A DNA stretch of 64,000 bases. Source: Hymenobacter lucidus. GTDB taxonomy: Bacteria; Bacteroidota; Bacteroidia; Cytophagales; Hymenobacteraceae. The notes beneath the pieces are model-generated. The model ran no database searches and was not told where the DNA came from. It worked only from the letters and a program-made list of their open reading frames with translations. The DNA lies in contig NZ_JAJADR010000015.1 of the NCBI RefSeq assembly GCF_020447265.1, forward strand, positions 22,504 to 86,503, written 5' to 3'. The position numbers were made by a program, and so were the translations under genes. This document shows, one piece after another, positions 1-7,888 of the stretch (position 1 is the stretch's first letter; every line of letters begins with the position of its first letter).

Positions 1-1482
1 CGGGATGGCGGCTCTATTCTGGGCGGAAATTCCAATTCGGGCATCAGTGGCGACAAAACCCAAGCCAATAGAGGCGAGGATGATTATTGGGTCGTCAAAT
101 TAGATGCGGCGGGTAACAAGCTCTGGGATAAAACCTTCGGGGGTAGTGGGGATGAATATTTCTATGCCGTACAGCAAACCGCCGACGGGGGGTACTTATT
201 GGGTGGAACTTCTGCATCAGGCATTAGTGGCGACAAGACCCAGGCCAGTAACGGGTACGAGGATTTCTGGGTCGTTCGGCTGGATGCCAATGGTAATAAG
301 ATCTGGGATAAAACCTATGGCGGTAGTGATGACGACGCGTTGACCGGTATACAGCTGACCAGCGATGGGGGCTTTTTACTCGGTGGGTATTCCAGTTCCG
401 GTAGAAGCGGTGATAAAACGCAGCCAAGCCAAGGCAGCTGGGATGTCTGGGTAGTGAAAATTTATGCCCAGGGCAACAAGATCTGGGACCGTTCCTTCGG
501 TGGAAGCAGCAGTGATTTTGCCAATGCGATGAGTGCTACGCGCGATGGCGGGGTGGTACTAGCGGGCGAATCCAGGTCTCCTATCAGCGGCGATAAGTCG
601 CAGCCGAATCAAGGAGGGTATGATTACTGGATCGTGAAGCTCGACGCCACTGGCCAGAAACAGTGGGACCGAACGCTGGGCGGTAGTGGCTATGATGAAG
701 CCTATGGGGTGCAACAAAGCGCAGACGGCGGCTATATCCTCAATGGCATTACGGAGTCCGGTATTAGTGGAGATAAAACCCAAGCCAGTCGCGGTGGCCG
801 GGATTACTGGGTCGTCAAGCTCGATGCGGCTGGCATGAAGCTCTGGGACCGAACACTAGGCGGAGCAGGAAGTGACCAAGGGTTTGCCGTGCTCGCTACC
901 AGCGATGGGGGGGCTACGGTAGGAGGCATGTCCAGCTCTGGCATCACCGGGGACAAAACCCAGGTGAGCTGGGGTGGAAGTGATTTCTGGCTGGTCCGGG
1001 TAAATGGCACTGGCACCATTTTATGGGATCTGACGCTTGGCGGCACGGATGGGGATGGCAGTTTAGCCGCGAATGGAATTCAAGCCACCAGCGATGGCGG
1101 CTTGCTGGTTGCGGGAGAGTCTGCTTCCTCTAGTAGCGGGGATAAGACACAAAATGGCCCTGGAATGGGGGATTTCTGGGTGGTGAAGCTTACCGCCGGC
1201 ACGACCACAGCCACAGCTCCCGGTAGCGTACGCCAAGTGCTGAGTGTTTATCCCAATCCGGCCCGGTCGACTATTTCCCTGTGCCTTCCTGACCAAGCCC
1301 CGCGCAACGGGCTATGGGTCTCCTTGGTAGATGCCACCGGCCGTATCCTATATTCGCAGGCTCTGGCGGTTAGTGGGACTGGTATTGACATACAAGTAGA
1401 TCAGTACCCAGTCGGTTTGTATTTCCTTCGCCTGGATGGACCTGATGGCTACCATGCCACTTCACGCTTAGTATTAAATTAG
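1..1482 (+). CDS. Repeat-rich secreted protein with T9SS sorting domain (5' truncated)
   Basis: The frame is open from base 1, so the true start lies outside the window. The visible part holds about seven tandem repeats of 60 residues (180 bp). Each carries DGGYLLGG, GISGDKTQ, YWVVKLDAAGNKLWD and a GGSGSD-type turn, with one longer copy of 63 residues near 1093. This pattern is typical of beta-propeller-like secreted proteins of Bacteroidota. The last 75 or so residues form a type IX secretion C-terminal sorting domain, starting VYPNPARSTISL and ending in a beta-rich GLYFLRLDGPDG...SRLVLN segment. The protein is therefore expected to cross the outer membrane by the T9SS and be anchored or released at the surface. 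The biological role is unknown. The very regular DNA repeat makes it prone to copy-number change. Confidence 0.85.
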   Translation, partial: RDGGSILGGNSNSGISGDKTQANRGEDDYWVVKLDAAGNKLWDKTFGGSGDEYFYAVQQTADGGYLLGGTSASGISGDKTQASNGYEDFWVVRLDANGNKIWDKTYGGSDDDALTGIQLTSDGGFLLGGYSSSGRSGDKTQPSQGSWDVWVVKIYAQGNKIWDRSFGGSSSDFANAMSATRDGGVVLAGESRSPISGDKSQPNQGGYDYWIVKLDATGQKQWDRTLGGSGYDEAYGVQQSADGGYILNGITESGISGDKTQASRGGRDYWVVKLDAAGMKLWDRTLGGAGSDQGFAVLATSDGGATVGGMSSSGITGDKTQVSWGGSDFWLVRVNGTGTILWDLTLGGTDGDGSLAANGIQATSDGGLLVAGESASSSSGDKTQNGPGMGDFWVVKLTAGTTTATAPGSVRQVLSVYPNPARSTISLCLPDQAPRNGLWVSLVDATGRILYSQALAVSGTGIDIQVDQYPVGLYFLRLDGPDGYHATSRLVLN

Positions 1483-1599
1483 GTACAAGGTTGCGGCCTA
1501 CATCCCCACCCTTCCGGCTGGGCACTGGGCCCTTCTCTAGTCCAGTCTGACATATGGCAGCCCACACTCACTTCCTGATCACCTGAGAGAGCATCTGTG

Positions 1600-1817
1600 A
1601 CGCTTCAACTCTTGCCTAATCCGGCACATGAATTTTTCTGGCTCCTGAACTCTCTGCCTCGGCTACTGTATAATTGCTGGATATGGTGGGACGGCCATTT
1701 CGCACGGGGACTGGAACGAAGCTCCTACTTACAGGCATAGATCCAAGACTTTACCTTGTTCGGGCTATCAGTGCAGAGCAGGTACTGTACACGGCACGCC
1801 TGCTAGTAGAGTACTAT
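1600..1817 (+). pseudogene. Decayed T9SS C-terminal sorting domain
   Basis: One frame encodes TLQLLPNPAHEFFWLL, the PNPA opening of a T9SS sorting domain. After a change of frame near 1670 another frame encodes LDMVGRPFR followed by LLLTGIDPRLYLVRAI and LYTARLLVE, which match the middle and end of the same domain type. No upstream protein body remains. I read this as the tail of a second T9SS-exported protein that has lost its body and its frame. The rest of 1483-2134 shows no gene. Confidence 0.6.
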
Positions 1818-2134
1818 ATCTGCAGTGTTCAGGGCCATGTTGATTGGTACGATAGGCTTTCTTATGCGGGGGCTAACTGATTGAGGAAGTCAAAAAGGCC
1901 GTCCGGCTGGCGCTCCCGGAGGAAGAAGTTACGACAAGCCTGGCAGGCACCCATTGGCTGTTATTTTCTGCTGCAACCACACTTGGGTCTAGCAATATTG
2001 ACTTAGGTTGGACTCTGACATTGCCGCACCTGTGGGTAAAAGCTACACCTTAGTGGTGCCATAATAGAGCATCATTGGTGCCCGCAGAGACTTAGCGTCG
2101 TTTTATCCCCCGTCGCTATAAGAAGGCATATTAT

Positions 2135-2179
2135 AGTTTACCAGTGTTACCAGTATTATTTATGTTACTAGTATTACAA
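2135..2179 (+). repeat. 9-bp repeat cluster A, upstream of abiEii
   Basis: Five contiguous 9-bp units follow one another without gaps: AGTTTACCA, GTGTTACCA, GTATTATTT, ATGTTACTA and GTATTACAA. They match the consensus RTGTTACTR that also occurs in the parB-like gene, at the parA promoter and after rep. The cluster ends about 30 bp upstream of the predicted -7 element of abiEii, so it could be an operator as well as a partition-type binding site. Confidence 0.6.
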
Positions 2180-2189
2180 CCCTTGTTAG

Positions 2190-2217
2190 TTGCGGTTCTG
2201 AAATTCGGCTAATTTTG
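2190..2217 (+). promoter_or_regulatory. Predicted promoter of abiEii
   Basis: TAATTTTG at 2210-2217 matches the Bacteroidota -7 consensus TAnnTTTG. A TTG at 2190-2192 lies 17 bp upstream, slightly shorter than the usual 19-21 bp. The start codon follows 37 bp downstream. The call rests on consensus matching only. Confidence 0.45.
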
Positions 2218-2254
2218 CGCTGTAGTCAAGTTACCGCGCTCCTGAGCCCTCAGT

Positions 2255-3142
2255 ATGGACATCGAAGTCGTCAACAAAATCAAGCATCTCGCCATTATTG
2301 CCCTCGCTTCCGATGACGAGCTAAGTGAAGCCATTGTGCTAAAGGGCGGTAACGCCATCGATCTAGCCTACAGCGGCCAGCAGGGCGCGGTTTCGCGCAC
2401 TTCCTTTGATCTGGACTTTTCCCTGGCCGACGGCGACTTCCTGGAAGACCTACAGGTCATTAAGAATAGAATTGAAAAGACGCTGGTGCAGACCTTCGCT
2501 GAAAACGGCTACGTGGTTCTGGAATACAACTTTGTCATCAAACCCAAAGTCAAGCCCCAAGTAGCTGATTTTTGGGGTGGCTATCTGGTTGAGTTCAAAG
2601 TGGTGGAGCAGCACGTGTTCGATCAGCCGCTTGTGAATCCTAAAGCGCAGCGGCGGGATTTCATCCCCCTGCGCCCCAACAATTCCTCGAAGTTTCAAAT
2701 CGAGTTCAGCAAGTTCGAGTACACGGGTGTAGGTAGCAAGCGGCCTATTAAAGTAGATGGCTACACGGTCTATGTGTACACGGCGGAAATGATTGTATTT
2801 GAGAAAGTACGGGCCATTTGCCAGCAGCTTCCGCAATACGCCGAGATAATTCCTTCCCATACCCCAAGGGCCCGGGCCCGGGACTTCTACGACATTCACT
2901 TGATCATGGAGTCCCAAGGGGTAACCTGTAGCTCCGCCGAAAGCCGGACCCTGCTGCAATTCATCTTCGACGCCAAACGTGTGCCGATGGTGTTCCTACA
3001 GGAGATGATAAGCAACAAGGCCATCCACCGCGACGACTGGGAGAACGTTCGGGCGACGGTTTCCCAAACGGAGGAAGTACAGGACTTTGACTTCTATTTC
3101 GATTATGTGATTAATGCCTTTGGAGGAATCACAGCCCTTTAG
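2255..3142 (+). CDS. abiEii: AbiEii/AbiGii-family nucleotidyltransferase toxin
   Basis: This 295-residue protein carries the hallmarks of the AbiEii family of nucleotidyltransferase toxins. The loop VLKGGNAIDLAY has the GG pair at residues 31-32. The metal-binding motif SFDLDFSL has D52 and D54. A later RARDFYDIHLIM segment is also typical. Family knowledge: such toxins transfer nucleotides to an RNA target and arrest growth, acting in abortive infection or plasmid stabilisation. The ATG at 2255 follows a predicted promoter and a 9-bp repeat cluster. The partner antitoxin gene lies convergent, and the two 3' ends overlap by 14 bp. This is unlike the usual abiEi-abiEii co-transcribed operon, so toxin and antitoxin have separate promoters here. 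Confidence 0.85.
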   Translation: MDIEVVNKIKHLAIIALASDDELSEAIVLKGGNAIDLAYSGQQGAVSRTSFDLDFSLADGDFLEDLQVIKNRIEKTLVQTFAENGYVVLEYNFVIKPKVKPQVADFWGGYLVEFKVVEQHVFDQPLVNPKAQRRDFIPLRPNNSSKFQIEFSKFEYTGVGSKRPIKVDGYTVYVYTAEMIVFEKVRAICQQLPQYAEIIPSHTPRARARDFYDIHLIMESQGVTCSSAESRTLLQFIFDAKRVPMVFLQEMISNKAIHRDDWENVRATVSQTEEVQDFDFYFDYVINAFGGITAL

Positions 3143-3995
3143 GGAAGTAGAGTCGCCAGTCAGTGGAATAATCCATCTCCTTCATATCATACGTCAGGTA
3201 GAAATCGAACGTCTTCGGGCGCTCGCGTAGTTCGTCTAATTTCTTGCCTTGGTAGCCGGCACGCTCCAGATAGAATCCTACTGCTTGGAAGTAAGGGTAG
3301 ATGAAATCCAACGCATCGAGAGTGGCCACCAGCTTATTTAATGAAAGTTTGCCCCGGGCATTGCGGTAGGCATCCAGAACGGCAGAAACGCCCCCCGCGT
3401 AGCCGGGCCGCACAGTACTGTCGAGAAGAGTGCGCTCCACGTTGGTAGATGGAACCCCGTCCAGCTGATGCACACCTATGCGGTTCGTAAAACTGCCGTT
3501 GAGCACCATAAACGTGAAATCCCCGTAGCGGATACTGGCTGTGGTACGGCGCTGGGGCTTGGAGAAAGCCGCGTCAATGCCAGCCTGCGTTAGGGATGCC
3601 TCCCGTTGAGGCTTCTTAGTCTGCTCAAATGTCACATAAATAATCTTTGGCACCTGCGTGGTGAGGCCGTTCATCCACACGGCCGAGTAATGCGACAGAT
3701 AAGCTCTGGGGGCCAGCGCCGTGGCAATGTGCAATACCGAAAACTCGTCCTGCACATAGAGCTCTTTTGAGGGCAAATACCCTTCAGACTGAAGATTTAA
3801 CTTCTGCAATACCCCCTTAGCCAGCAGCTGGTCAATTAGCTTTTCTTCCGTGGTAGTTGGCGCAATGTTCCAGGTCTCCCGTTGCTCCTCCAATAGGGCA
3901 ACCAGTTGCAGCTTGGTAAAGACCTTCTTGGAGTGATGCTTAAAGAAGGTCCGTATCCGAGCTTCTGCGATAACAAACCGTGATTTACCAGCCAT
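3129..3995 (-). CDS. abiEi: AbiEi-family antitoxin/transcriptional regulator
   Basis: The 288-residue product resembles AbiEi antitoxins. The N-terminal ~85 residues form a winged-helix-like region (FTKLQLVALLEEQRETWNIA, then EEKLIDQLLAKGVL). A C-terminal domain contains the conserved SHYSAVWMNGLT segment and TNVERTLLDSTVRP. Family knowledge: AbiEi neutralises AbiEii and represses transcription by binding inverted repeats near its promoter. A strong promoter and a perfect palindrome sit directly upstream (4020-4074), with a second such module further up (4126-4187), which fits autoregulation. The gene converges on abiEii. The ATG start at 3995 is the first in frame after the palindrome. Confidence 0.8.
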   Translation of the reverse strand: MAGKSRFVIAEARIRTFFKHHSKKVFTKLQLVALLEEQRETWNIAPTTTEEKLIDQLLAKGVLQKLNLQSEGYLPSKELYVQDEFSVLHIATALAPRAYLSHYSAVWMNGLTTQVPKIIYVTFEQTKKPQREASLTQAGIDAAFSKPQRRTTASIRYGDFTFMVLNGSFTNRIGVHQLDGVPSTNVERTLLDSTVRPGYAGGVSAVLDAYRNARGKLSLNKLVATLDALDFIYPYFQAVGFYLERAGYQGKKLDELRERPKTFDFYLTYDMKEMDYSTDWRLYFPKGL

Positions 3996-4019
3996 AGCAA
4001 CAGTTTGGCAATCCTAAAA

Positions 4020-4074
4020 GCAGGAAGTATATATACTTCCTGCAAAGTTAACTTATAAAAAGCAAAAAGTCAAA
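4020..4074 (-). promoter_or_regulatory. abiEi promoter P1 with 24-bp palindromic operator
   Basis: Reading the minus strand, TTTG (4071-4074) is followed after 20 bp by TAACTTTG (4043-4050), an excellent Bacteroidota promoter. Just downstream, at 4020-4043, is a perfect 24-bp palindrome with core AAGTATATATACTT. It would cover the transcription start region and is well placed for repression by AbiEi. The start codon is 25 bp further on. Confidence 0.65.
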
Positions 4075-4125
4075 TTCCTGGCCGATATGCCAATTAATAA
4101 GGTCCAGTAATGCAATATTACTCAA

Positions 4126-4187
4126 TAATACAAAGTGTATACACTTTGTATTACGCAAAGTTAAAGCACTTTGTTCACTGTTGCAAC
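4126..4187 (-). promoter_or_regulatory. Second promoter/operator module upstream of abiEi (28-bp palindrome)
   Basis: The same architecture is repeated about 110 bp upstream of P1. TAACTTTG lies at 4156-4163 on the minus strand, with a GTTG-type -33 element 20 bp before it. A perfect 28-bp palindrome (4126-4153) with core AAGTGTATACACTT lies just downstream. The core differs from the P1 operator at two symmetric positions only. It may be a tandem promoter for abiEi, or the remains of a duplicated control region. Confidence 0.55.
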
Positions 4188-4254
4188 TTTTGTATGCTAT
4201 TCTGGTGCATGAGGTACCAGCTTCTAGCAGGAGTTACTATATGATCGTGGCATG

Positions 4255-4289
4255 AAACCGCGTTGCCGCGTCGCGCGGCAACGCGGTTT
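4255..4289. repeat. GC-rich perfect hairpin, 16-bp stem
   Basis: A 16-bp GC-rich inverted repeat (arms AAACCGCGTTGCCGCG and its complement) closes on a 3-base loop. No T-run follows on either side, so it does not look like an intrinsic terminator. It stands in a non-coding stretch between the AbiE operators and a terminator. It could be an origin-related, recombination or RNA element; nothing in the sequence decides this. Confidence 0.5.
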
Positions 4290-4601
4290 GACTGAGGGCG
4301 AACACTGGCGGTAAAGGAGGTGATTCATAGCTCTGCAGCAGCTAAACGTGAACGATGTAACTGACCAAGCATCACGCGTGGCTACATGAAGTGGGGATAG
4401 GCAGGTTGCCTTGAAGCACCGGGGGGCATGGTACATCCAGTACTCACGCGCACTCGGGTCTTCCCATTTTTTTCAAATTTGTTGGGAGAACCTTGACCCT
4501 GGTTTGTGGGCAGTTCGGGACGTAGTTAGTCGACTTCGCGTTGATTACCATGAGTAGAATTTAGGGGATCAGGGTGCCCTTTTTCAGCACATCAACTACT
4601 C

Positions 4602-4632
4602 AAGGCTCGCCAGTACCGGCGGGCCTTTTTTC
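4602..4632 (+). terminator. Rho-independent terminator-like hairpin
   Basis: The arms AAGGCTCGCC and GGCGGGCCTT pair over 10 positions with one G-T type mismatch, around loop AGTACC, and run into a stretch of T. No convincing plus-strand gene precedes it within 4290-4601, which otherwise shows nothing I can name. Confidence 0.5.
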
Positions 4633-4978
4633 TGTCCTTTCGGCCCCGTGGCCTACGCCCTAGCTTTATTGGAGCCACTCGGCTTCTCGAAGAGCAACCG
4701 CTATAGTGTGACCATGAAAAAGCTGGTACTACCTAACGGGAAACGCCTTGAGCGCATTCTGCTCTTGGGTAATAAGCTGACCGAGTTTCGACGGATCCCG
4801 CAGAAATATTCAATCAGAAGAGAAGAGCACGACGCTCAAAAACCTCATTTGCAACCAATGAAGGCACATTTGCCAGTTTCGTCCTACGCACCGCCTCGAC
4901 TATTTTCTAGAATGGGGCTGAAAGACCCGAAAACCAGCTCTCAGCCGAGATATATACTTCAGCAACCAAAACACTCCC

Positions 4979-5140
4979 ATGACCGAGAACCTACTCAACC
5001 TTGCTCTACAGCTGATGCGCGACATCATCCAGCATCCGACCATTCTGGTTTGGGCAAGCATCCTCATCATCGCCATCTGGGCGACCAGCCAGCTCTTTCG
5101 ATACACTGCTGAGCTCATCAAGGTGTGGCGTACGCCCTAA
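4979..5140 (+). CDS. Small single-span membrane protein (53 aa)
   Basis: A 53-codon ORF from ATG at 4979 encodes an amphipathic start (MTENLLNLALQLMRDIIQ), a hydrophobic segment around ILVWASILIIAIWA that is long enough to span the membrane, and a short basic tail ending VWRTP. I do not recognise a family. It could be a holin- or toxin-like small membrane peptide, or a small plasmid protein. The call rests on the membrane-helix pattern and position between two terminator-like hairpins. The ribosome binding site is not obvious, and overlapping frames are also open, so certainty is limited. Confidence 0.4.
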   Translation: MTENLLNLALQLMRDIIQHPTILVWASILIIAIWATSQLFRYTAELIKVWRTP

Positions 5141-5405
5141 CACGGTGCCACTGTCTGCCCACAACAGCCAGTCGAAGTGCCCGGACCAGAAAGTCAGCGA
5201 CGCTTTGGCCCTACCCGGCGACGTTTTGGCGCTGGCCGGCTTTCTCCTGCCGATACAGCCCCCGTCCTTTACAACAGGGCAGCCAGCAGGTAGAAAAAGC
5301 CAGCCTTGCAACAAGGGTTGCTGGAAAGCTTGGCGCTACTACCGGCACCTGGTTCCTTTACCAACATCGCGCAGCCACAGGCTAGCACTGCGCGAGCCCA
5401 TGCAA

Positions 5406-5431
5406 AAGGCCCGTGTTACAGCACGGGCCTT
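5406..5431. terminator. Terminator-like hairpin
   Basis: Perfect 10-bp arms AAGGCCCGTG and CACGGGCCTT surround a six-base loop. On the minus strand the stem is followed by a short T-run (TTTT), so it could end minus-strand transcription. It resembles the hairpins at 4602 and 5630. The stretch 5141-5405 has open frames but none with recognisable protein character. Confidence 0.4.
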
Positions 5432-5479
5432 CGCCAGGGTCTACTTGCATAAGCACTCACCAGTACCTAACCCCACCAT

Positions 5480-5572
5480 ATGGAGCTAGAATACACTACA
5501 GATGGCAAAGGAGCGCGGACCTTCAAGTTCAAGCTCTCCCTTGCTTCCATCATCGGCTGGTTCTCTACCTAA
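5480..5572 (+). CDS. Possible 30-residue peptide
   Basis: ATG at 5480 opens a 30-codon frame that starts MELEYTTDGKGARTFKFKL and continues with a hydrophobic stretch ending ASIIGWFST. A terminator-like hairpin follows 58 bp after the stop. There is no recognisable family and no strong ribosome binding site. It is listed because it repeats the tiny-ORF-plus-hairpin layout seen just upstream. Confidence 0.2.
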   Translation: MELEYTTDGKGARTFKFKLSLASIIGWFST

Positions 5573-5629
5573 GAGTACCAGCCTCCGGCCCAGCACCAGG
5601 GATTGAGCCGACGTGACCCCTTGTTGTTG

Positions 5630-5655
5630 AAAGGCTCGTTGACAGACGGGCCTTT
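5630..5655 (+). terminator. Terminator-like hairpin
   Basis: The arms AAAGGCTCG and CGGGCCTTT pair with one G-T type mismatch around an eight-base loop and lead into TTTGTTCGTTT. It is the third hairpin of the same type in about 1 kb. Nothing else was assigned between here and 5857. Confidence 0.35.
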
Positions 5656-5857
5656 GTTCGTTTACTGCGAAAGATAGAGTAAACGTCGTCGTTTACCATA
5701 CTACTAGACACATTCCAGGAGTCTAGTCGGCGTTCAGCTTGGCTGTCCGGCGTACAACGGGTGAGCAGTATGTTTGCTTTCGGCCACTGCCAGTGAAGCC
5801 CCAACGATGACCGTATAATCTGATTGCCCTTCTTATAGAAGAACTTGCAAACCCCTT

Positions 5858-6079
5858 CTACGGACGAAAATGTACGAGTTCGGGCAGTGACAACTCTAAG
5901 CCTTCGGCCAAGCACACTAATACATCCAGTGTTGGAGCCGTCTGCGCCGTTTCGATGCGATAGATCGTCTTTTTCGTGATATCAGCTCGGTCCGCTAACT
6001 CCTGCTGGCTCCACTGGCGTGCTTCCCGCAACATGCGCAGATGGCGGCCAAACGCAAGGATACTGTCCGGTCTTTTCAC
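5858..6079 (-). CDS. XRE-family helix-turn-helix regulator
   Basis: The 73-residue protein is one Cro/C1-type helix-turn-helix domain. The segment FGRHLRMLREARQWSQQELA is followed by DITKKTIYRIET and PTLDVLVCLAEGLELSLPEL, the classic five-helix layout. It starts with GTG at 6079. Such single-domain regulators repress nearby promoters or act as antitoxins. It is divergent from the gene starting at 6194, with about 115 bp between the starts, so it may control that gene. Its length is normal for the family. Confidence 0.85.
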   Translation of the reverse strand: MKRPDSILAFGRHLRMLREARQWSQQELADRADITKKTIYRIETAQTAPTLDVLVCLAEGLELSLPELVHFRP

Positions 6080-6193
6080 TGCTGCAAGCTCAGGCTACAG
6101 TAGCTTAGCTGCGTGGACACATATGTCCTATACAGCAAATTATTCTTTACCTTTACTTCATCCCCTATCAGCTACTTTACGCGCACCTTACTC

Positions 6194-7030
6194 ATGCCAT
6201 CCTCCTTTCCTGAGACTCAGTTACCCTACAAAAGCATCCCTTACTCACTGGCTTCGCCCGCACTGCAAGAGCAGGCACTTTCGGTAATTCGACAGGTCTT
6301 CCAAAGCCGTTTTTCTACCCTTACGTCTTCGCAATGGCACCAAGTAGCCACTGCCTGTTATCCGGTGTTAGAAGTAGAAGGTATGAGTGTGGAAATCCGA
6401 TCAGATGATTTTGCACGTCTGGCTACGTATTTGTTTCTCCAGCATACCGATACAGACGCTCCCGAAAGTCTCGCCTACTGCAGCGCCTCTCGGCACGTTG
6501 CCTACAAACTGGCCGGAGTCAGCCGACGAGCGGCAGATACGCTGGCGCATGTGTCTACATTATGCGAAGCGGAGAAACCGGAAGCCATTGATCTATACCG
6601 CTCCGTGTTGGAAAGCGTAGCAGGCGGCGATGCCATAGTCAACAGCATTAACCTAGCCTTTGCCTTCCTAACTGATCATAACCCATCAGTTCGCCGGGCC
6701 TATCCTCACCCAATTACCAGTAGTTCCCAGGAGCCGATCTCGAGTAATTCACAGCCGGCTAAAAAGCGTGTTATCAAAGAACTGCCTGAGCAGTGGGATC
6801 ACCTGCAAGCGTGGTTTAAACAAGCGAATGACCCAGCCCGGCCATGGAACGTGTCGGGCATCGCGCGACAACTTAGCATCAATCAATCCGTTGTGCGGGC
6901 GTTGCTGACAGCGCCTAAAGGCACCCAGGGCTATAGTCGTACAGCGTTTAGCAAAGCTCGATTACGGCTTTTACAACGTTATTTCAGGTCATACGGCTAC
7001 ACGATTTCGTCACCGTACTCCAGAGCATAA
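6194..7030 (+). CDS. Uncharacterised protein with C-terminal helix-turn-helix, possibly frameshifted
   Basis: I chose the ATG at 6194, beginning MPSSFPETQLPYKSIPYSLA; a longer frame opens at 6113 but adds an unlikely leader. The product of about 278 residues is largely helical, and no family is recognised. Near the end WNVSGIARQLSINQSVVRALL looks like a helix-turn-helix. The annotated frame stops at 7030. The frame 3 phase directly downstream encodes KGQLAALLKVPGSRLNEVLKG and then SAFT before a stop at about 7125. That segment resembles the preceding helix-turn-helix, so a frameshift near 6985 may have truncated a protein with two such units. It is divergent from the XRE regulator. Confidence 0.5.
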   Translation: MPSSFPETQLPYKSIPYSLASPALQEQALSVIRQVFQSRFSTLTSSQWHQVATACYPVLEVEGMSVEIRSDDFARLATYLFLQHTDTDAPESLAYCSASRHVAYKLAGVSRRAADTLAHVSTLCEAEKPEAIDLYRSVLESVAGGDAIVNSINLAFAFLTDHNPSVRRAYPHPITSSSQEPISSNSQPAKKRVIKELPEQWDHLQAWFKQANDPARPWNVSGIARQLSINQSVVRALLTAPKGTQGYSRTAFSKARLRLLQRYFRSYGYTISSPYSRA

Positions 7031-7125
7031 ATCGCCATCTTACAAAGGTCAACTTGCGGCTCTGCTGAAGGTGCCAGGCAGTCGTCTTAATGAGGTGCTC
7101 AAGGGCAAGAGTGCGTTTACCTGAT

Positions 7126-7394
7126 ACTTTGCCAAGCGACTGTACACAAGCTACTCATTCTTAAGAGATTCGTCTTGGAGAATGCGTAACCTCTCCCTGA
7201 AGATTTACTATTGGGGTGAGCTAAGTCCAAGAAAAACATCTAATTTCTTCTGTTTGTCAATCCTTTCAGAAAACGTAGAATAGCGCACGGTAGAACATAG
7301 ATTAAAGGGAGCCATTTCATCTATTCATTCCTAGCAAGGAGCCCGCTATGTACACAGTGTTCCCTTTCACGGCCAGCGCGGCATAGTCTTCGTA
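7126..7394. other. Intergenic stretch without recognisable gene
   Basis: After the possible frameshifted tail of the preceding gene I see no gene, repeat or convincing promoter in this stretch. Confidence 0.5.
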
Positions 7395-7712
7395 CTAGTG
7401 GCCCATCGCTACTAGCCAGGCCAGTTGGTGGGTAGCGGCGCTCCGCTTGGTTACAAAGGCATTGCTACCCAGGTAGGCAGGGCCATCCTCAGGGCCGCTA
7501 TTTTGCTCGTTGCAATACCCCAGAACACCTACCAGGTACAGGTCGCCGCTAGCTGTGGCGGCGGTGGCCAGCACGTCGTAGCCGGGCAGCGGTTCCATAT
7601 TTTCCCAGGCCGGCGTATGCGTACTGGCGGGGACTTGTGCGTCGGCCTTAGCGCTGGCCAGTATGGCCATTAACGATACAGCACCTGTTTCATGGCTGCA
7701 AGGTAGGGCCAC
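7395..7712 (-). pseudogene. Fragment of a secreted repeat (propeller-like) protein
   Basis: The 105-codon frame contains WENMEPLPGYDVLATAATAS, GDLYLVGVLGYCNE and SNAFVTKRSAATHQLAWLVA. These match the start of Bacteroidota proteins built from repeats of the form 'AFVTKLDAATG...VWA'. The frame stops straight after the first repeat, and there is no clean signal peptide, only LMAILASAKADAQVPA. It is best read as the leftover N-terminal part of a larger exported protein. The interval 7713-7888 shows nothing further. Confidence 0.4.
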
Positions 7713-7888
7713 CTCTATAACATTGGGACCATACTTTCAACCAAGGCCAAAATCGGTATTCACGCTGAGCGAACTGCTGAACAGAAGGAAAGAGCGACCG
7801 GAATGGTTGATATAAAAAGACCTTCTAGTGGATTGAGAGAGCTTTGTTTGTGAAATCAATATCCGTAGCACGACAGTCTACCTCATCT

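Noticed and set aside
4648..5112. A 154-codon open frame overlapping the 53-residue membrane protein
   Set aside because: Its second half is rich in His, Pro and Ser with no protein character, and it covers the frame with a clear membrane helix. A small protein starting near 4714 cannot be excluded but has no support.
5006..5489. Several long overlapping frames on both strands
   Set aside because: They overlap each other in different phases, have odd composition and match no family. They are expected by chance in GC-rich DNA.
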